Source of the DNA: Niastella caeni
GTDB lineage: Bacteria > Bacteroidota > Bacteroidia > Chitinophagales > Chitinophagaceae
NCBI RefSeq assembly: GCF_004834005.1
Contig: NZ_STFF01000001.1
Coordinates: 1,549,347-1,613,346 of the forward strand
Reading direction: 5' to 3'
Length of the DNA: 64,000 bases
A program made the translations under genes and the position numbers. Below the pieces are notes generated by a model, which saw only the letters and a program-made list of their open reading frames with translations, made no database searches and was not told the origin of the DNA. This document shows, piece after piece, positions 61,961-64,000 of this stretch. Each line of letters begins with the position of its first letter. Within the stretch, counting starts at the first letter, position 1.

Positions 61961-62956
61961 ATGCGTAAAAAAAAATGGGCCCTTATTATTCCGGCAATAT
62001 TGATCATTGCCTACTTTTTAGGGCCAAACCCTTCTACCCCGGTATATTCAACTGCTATGCCAGCTGTTCCGGCCGAACCAGTTGCCCTGGTTAATTATAT
62101 CAGGCAACAGGAAGCCGCCCATAACATTAAACCCGATAACGAAGCACGGATCGTTTGGGCCAATGATTCCCTGAAAAACAAGACCGAATATTCACTGGTA
62201 TACCTGCATGGCTTTACTGCCTCGCAGGGCGAAGGCGACCCCGTTCATCGCGATCTGGCCAAAAAGTTCGGTTGTAATTTATATCTGTCCCGCCTCGCAG
62301 AGCATGGTATTGACACCACCGAACCTATGGTTAATCTTACTGCTGATAACTATTGGGAAACAGCCAAACAGGCTTTCGCCATTGGAAAACAACTGGGCAA
62401 TAAAGTTATTCTGGTGGGCACATCAACCGGTGGTACACTGGCGCTGAAACTGGCGGCAGAATACCCCGAAGTATATGCGTTAATTCTAATGTCGCCGAAT
62501 ATTGAAATTAATGATCCTACAGCCTGGATACTCAATAATCCCTGGGGATTGCAGGTAGCCAGATTAGTAAAAGGTTCAAAATACCTCGATTCCGAGGATA
62601 CCCGCGAGGCTTATCGTAAGTACTGGACTTATCATTATCGCATAGAAGCGGCGGTTAACCTGGAGGAATTGCTGGAGACAAGCATGAACAAAAAGACCTT
62701 TGAAAAAGTAAAACAGCCTACACTGACGCTTTATTACTATAAAGACAATATTCACCAGGACAGTACGGTGAAAGTAAGCGCTATTAAGGAAATGTTTTCC
62801 CAATTGGGCACACCGGCCGATAAAAAGCGGGAAGTGGCAATGCCCAATACCGGCAACCATGTAATCGGCTCCTGGATAAGATCGCACGATGTACCGGGTG
62901 TTGAAAGAGAAACGGAGAAGTTTATGACGGAAGTGCTGGGGATAAAAGCAAATTAG
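61961..62956 (+). CDS. Membrane-anchored alpha/beta hydrolase
   Basis: This 331-aa protein has an N-terminal signal or anchor (ALIIPAILIIAYFLG, residues 7-21) that places the enzyme outside the cytoplasm. The oxyanion motif is YLHGFTAS, the nucleophile S155 lies in GTSTGG, and the terminal His is in PNTGNHVIGSWI. It resembles carboxylesterases and monoacylglycerol-lipase-like enzymes; substrate unknown. It is unrelated in detail to the hydrolase at 6508. A bidirectional terminator follows. Confidence 0.87.
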   Translation: MRKKKWALIIPAILIIAYFLGPNPSTPVYSTAMPAVPAEPVALVNYIRQQEAAHNIKPDNEARIVWANDSLKNKTEYSLVYLHGFTASQGEGDPVHRDLAKKFGCNLYLSRLAEHGIDTTEPMVNLTADNYWETAKQAFAIGKQLGNKVILVGTSTGGTLALKLAAEYPEVYALILMSPNIEINDPTAWILNNPWGLQVARLVKGSKYLDSEDTREAYRKYWTYHYRIEAAVNLEELLETSMNKKTFEKVKQPTLTLYYYKDNIHQDSTVKVSAIKEMFSQLGTPADKKREVAMPNTGNHVIGSWIRSHDVPGVERETEKFMTEVLGIKAN

Positions 62957-62979
62957 CTAATTGTCAAAATTGGTTACAT

Positions 62980-63020
62980 AAAAAGAAGGGCTGACCTAAT
63001 TGGAGTCAGCCCTTCTTTTT
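62980..63020. terminator. Bidirectional terminator between convergent genes
   Basis: A perfect 16-bp stem, AAAAAGAAGGGCTGAC (62980-62995) with GTCAGCCCTTCTTTTT (63005-63020), has a 9-nt loop. The A/T ends supply a T run in both directions. Confidence 0.93.
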
Positions 63021-63034
63021 AATACTTGCTTTAA

Positions 63035-63487
63035 TTAGTATCTGCCGTATCTATCGTCTCTGCCATCTCTGTTCCTGTCATTGTTATTCTTATCGTACCT
63101 GTCGTTATTATTATTCCTGTTGTTTCCTCTGAAATTATCATTGCGGTCGAATTTGTTGTTGGTAGTTTTAATCACTACTTTGCCTGCACGATTAATGTCG
63201 ATATTGATAAACTGAGCAGGAGCAATATACATCGAACTGTTATATACTACCTGGGTCCTTTTTCTAAAACCCATATTTTCTGTTTTATAAATGGTGATGG
63301 TATGATTACCTGTTCGGATGTTATCCATTACAAACGTACTATTCAGATTGTACATTACGCCATCGATCTTCACTTGCATTACAGAACGGTCGTTGCTTGA
63401 AATTGCCAATCTGGAAGTTTTAGGACCGGGAGCAGCAAAAGTGGTGATACTAAACAATACAGTGATAAGCGTAAAAATCGTTTTCAT
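63035..63487 (-). CDS. Secreted protein with Asn/Asp/Arg-rich tail, copy 1
   Basis: This 150-aa protein has a signal peptide (cleavage near TTFA). A compact domain of about 80 residues follows (VMQVKIDGVMYNLNSTFVMD, NIRTGNHTITIYKTENMGFR, FINIDINRAGKVVIKT). The tail from about residue 112 is made of Asn, Asp and Arg and ends DDRYGRY. The domain, with its TGNHTITIYK segment, resembles the beta-rich PEGA-like modules of surface proteins. I do not recognise a named family. It is a tandem paralogue of the next gene (63690 onward) and probably co-transcribed or separately terminated. Confidence 0.75.
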   Translation of the reverse strand: MKTIFTLITVLFSITTFAAPGPKTSRLAISSNDRSVMQVKIDGVMYNLNSTFVMDNIRTGNHTITIYKTENMGFRKRTQVVYNSSMYIAPAQFINIDINRAGKVVIKTTNNKFDRNDNFRGNNRNNNNDRYDKNNNDRNRDGRDDRYGRY

Positions 63488-63640
63488 AAACTGTTTCCTC
63501 CATTTGTTTTATGCTGTAATAGATGGAATATAAAATGAGTCGTTTACTAAGGGAGTGTTAAAGGCCAATGTGCTAATGCGATAATGTGCTAATGGAAAAC
63601 CGCTGACGTAGAAGAATTCACCATTGCTCATTCACCAAAA

Positions 63641-63675
63641 GAAAAAAAGTCCCTCCAACTGGAAGGACCTTTGCA
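63641..63675 (-). terminator. Terminator of tail-protein copy 2
   Basis: On the minus strand AAAGGTCCTTCCA and TGGAGGGACTTTT pair over 13 positions with two G-T wobbles, followed by a T run. It lies 15-50 nt beyond the stop of the gene at 63690. Confidence 0.8.
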
Positions 63676-63689
63676 AGTGGTTATAGCGT

Positions 63690-64000
63690 TTAGTGTCTGC
63701 CGTAACGACCATCACGATCGTTATAGTCAGGGCCACGGTCATAATCACGATCACGACCATAATCCCTATCATTCCCCCGACGATCATCGCGGTCAAAACG
63801 GGTGTCTACCCATACCCTTTCAAAACGATTAATGTTAATGTTCAACGATTCCCACGGCTTTACAACCATAGTGTTTCTGTAAACCAGTTGCGGCCTTTTT
63901 CTAAACATACCATAGTTATCTACCTTGTACACCTCAATGCGATGGCGGCCAGATCGGATGTTATCCAAAACAAAACCATTGCGATTAACATTGTATTGTC
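63690..64000 (-). CDS. Tail-rich secreted protein, copy 2 (N-terminus outside window)
   Basis: The frame is open to the right edge, so only the last 102 codons are seen. It begins within the domain (QYNVNRNGFVLDNIRSGRHR) and parallels copy 1 closely: DNIRSGRHRIEVYKVDNYGM, FRKRPQLVYRNTMV and LNININRFERVWVDTR. The tail is Asp, Arg, Gly and Tyr rich and ends DGRYGRH. The TTG at 63966-63968 is not the start because the similarity to copy 1 continues upstream. Function unknown, probably exported. Confidence 0.75.
   Translation of the reverse strand, partial: QYNVNRNGFVLDNIRSGRHRIEVYKVDNYGMFRKRPQLVYRNTMVVKPWESLNININRFERVWVDTRFDRDDRRGNDRDYGRDRDYDRGPDYNDRDGRYGRH

Overview
The window looks like a chromosomal core segment of a Bacteroidota bacterium, most likely from the family Chitinophagaceae (Niastella- or Chitinophaga-like). 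This is inferred from lineage markers: gldC, DUF4290, DUF6089, T9SS type A sorting, HSDL2-like SDR, TIGR02757, LptC lipoprotein and fatty-acid hydroxylase. Promoters also fit the Bacteroidota pattern TTG/TTTG, 19-21 nt, TAnnTTTG. I see no tRNA, rRNA, CRISPR array, transposase, integrase or phage gene.

Layout. 1-8916 (minus) is an envelope run: bamA (cut by the left edge), uppS, a DUF6089 barrel protein, nadK, a second small Omp85 protein, a CBS protein, an alpha/beta hydrolase, cvpA, yqeY and gldC. 9481-15735 (plus) holds a DUF4290 protein, murA, gmk, a CNNM/CorC (GldE-like) protein, tatC and rpiB. 15892-25123 is mixed: a deoxyhypusine-synthase-like protein, two PepSY-like secreted proteins, an AcpH-like protein starting at TTG, a tandem DUF2911 pair, asnB, a cystathionine gamma-synthase/lyase and a TIGR02757 protein. 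25179-36532 holds a TonB-receptor-like barrel, a GNAT-like protein, a sphingolipid-type hydroxylase, a GH9 cellulase fused to a CE4-type deacetylase, a class-A-like serine hydrolase, and an FAA hydrolase/flavin reductase pair. 36665-46255 holds lysS, a T9SS cargo protein, an SDR and a tetR-tolC-emrA-emrB efflux operon. 46256-47936 is a 1.7 kb gap without a recognisable gene. 47937-58164 holds an aldo/keto reductase, lptC, coaX, a LON-domain protein and two opposed glycan clusters (GT2, GT9, meaB on plus; RDD, FkbM, GT4, WaaE-like GT2 on minus). 58274-64000 holds typA, an HGSNAT-like acyltransferase, a DUF2905 protein, a second hydrolase and two paralogous secreted proteins with Arg/Asp/Asn-rich tails.

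Taken together the genes build and maintain the envelope: lipid carrier and peptidoglycan precursors (uppS, murA), outer-membrane assembly (bamA, lptC), export (tatC), gliding (gldC, possibly gldE) and surface glycans. Nucleotide, cofactor and amino-acid housekeeping genes lie among them.

The most unusual feature is in the gaps. At least ten intergenic regions contain a long imperfect inverted repeat whose arms are strings of short degenerate 'words' (for example runs of CAATAG/CAATGG/GCAA, or CTTGCAGCTT). The words differ at every locus, and the arms often begin at a stop codon or run into a promoter. I cannot assign these to a known repeat family. There are also rho-independent-type terminators with no gene upstream, which point to small-RNA candidates near 9.4, 28.0, 41.1 and 47.0 kb. 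All functional statements rest on reading motifs by eye; no database or folding program was run.
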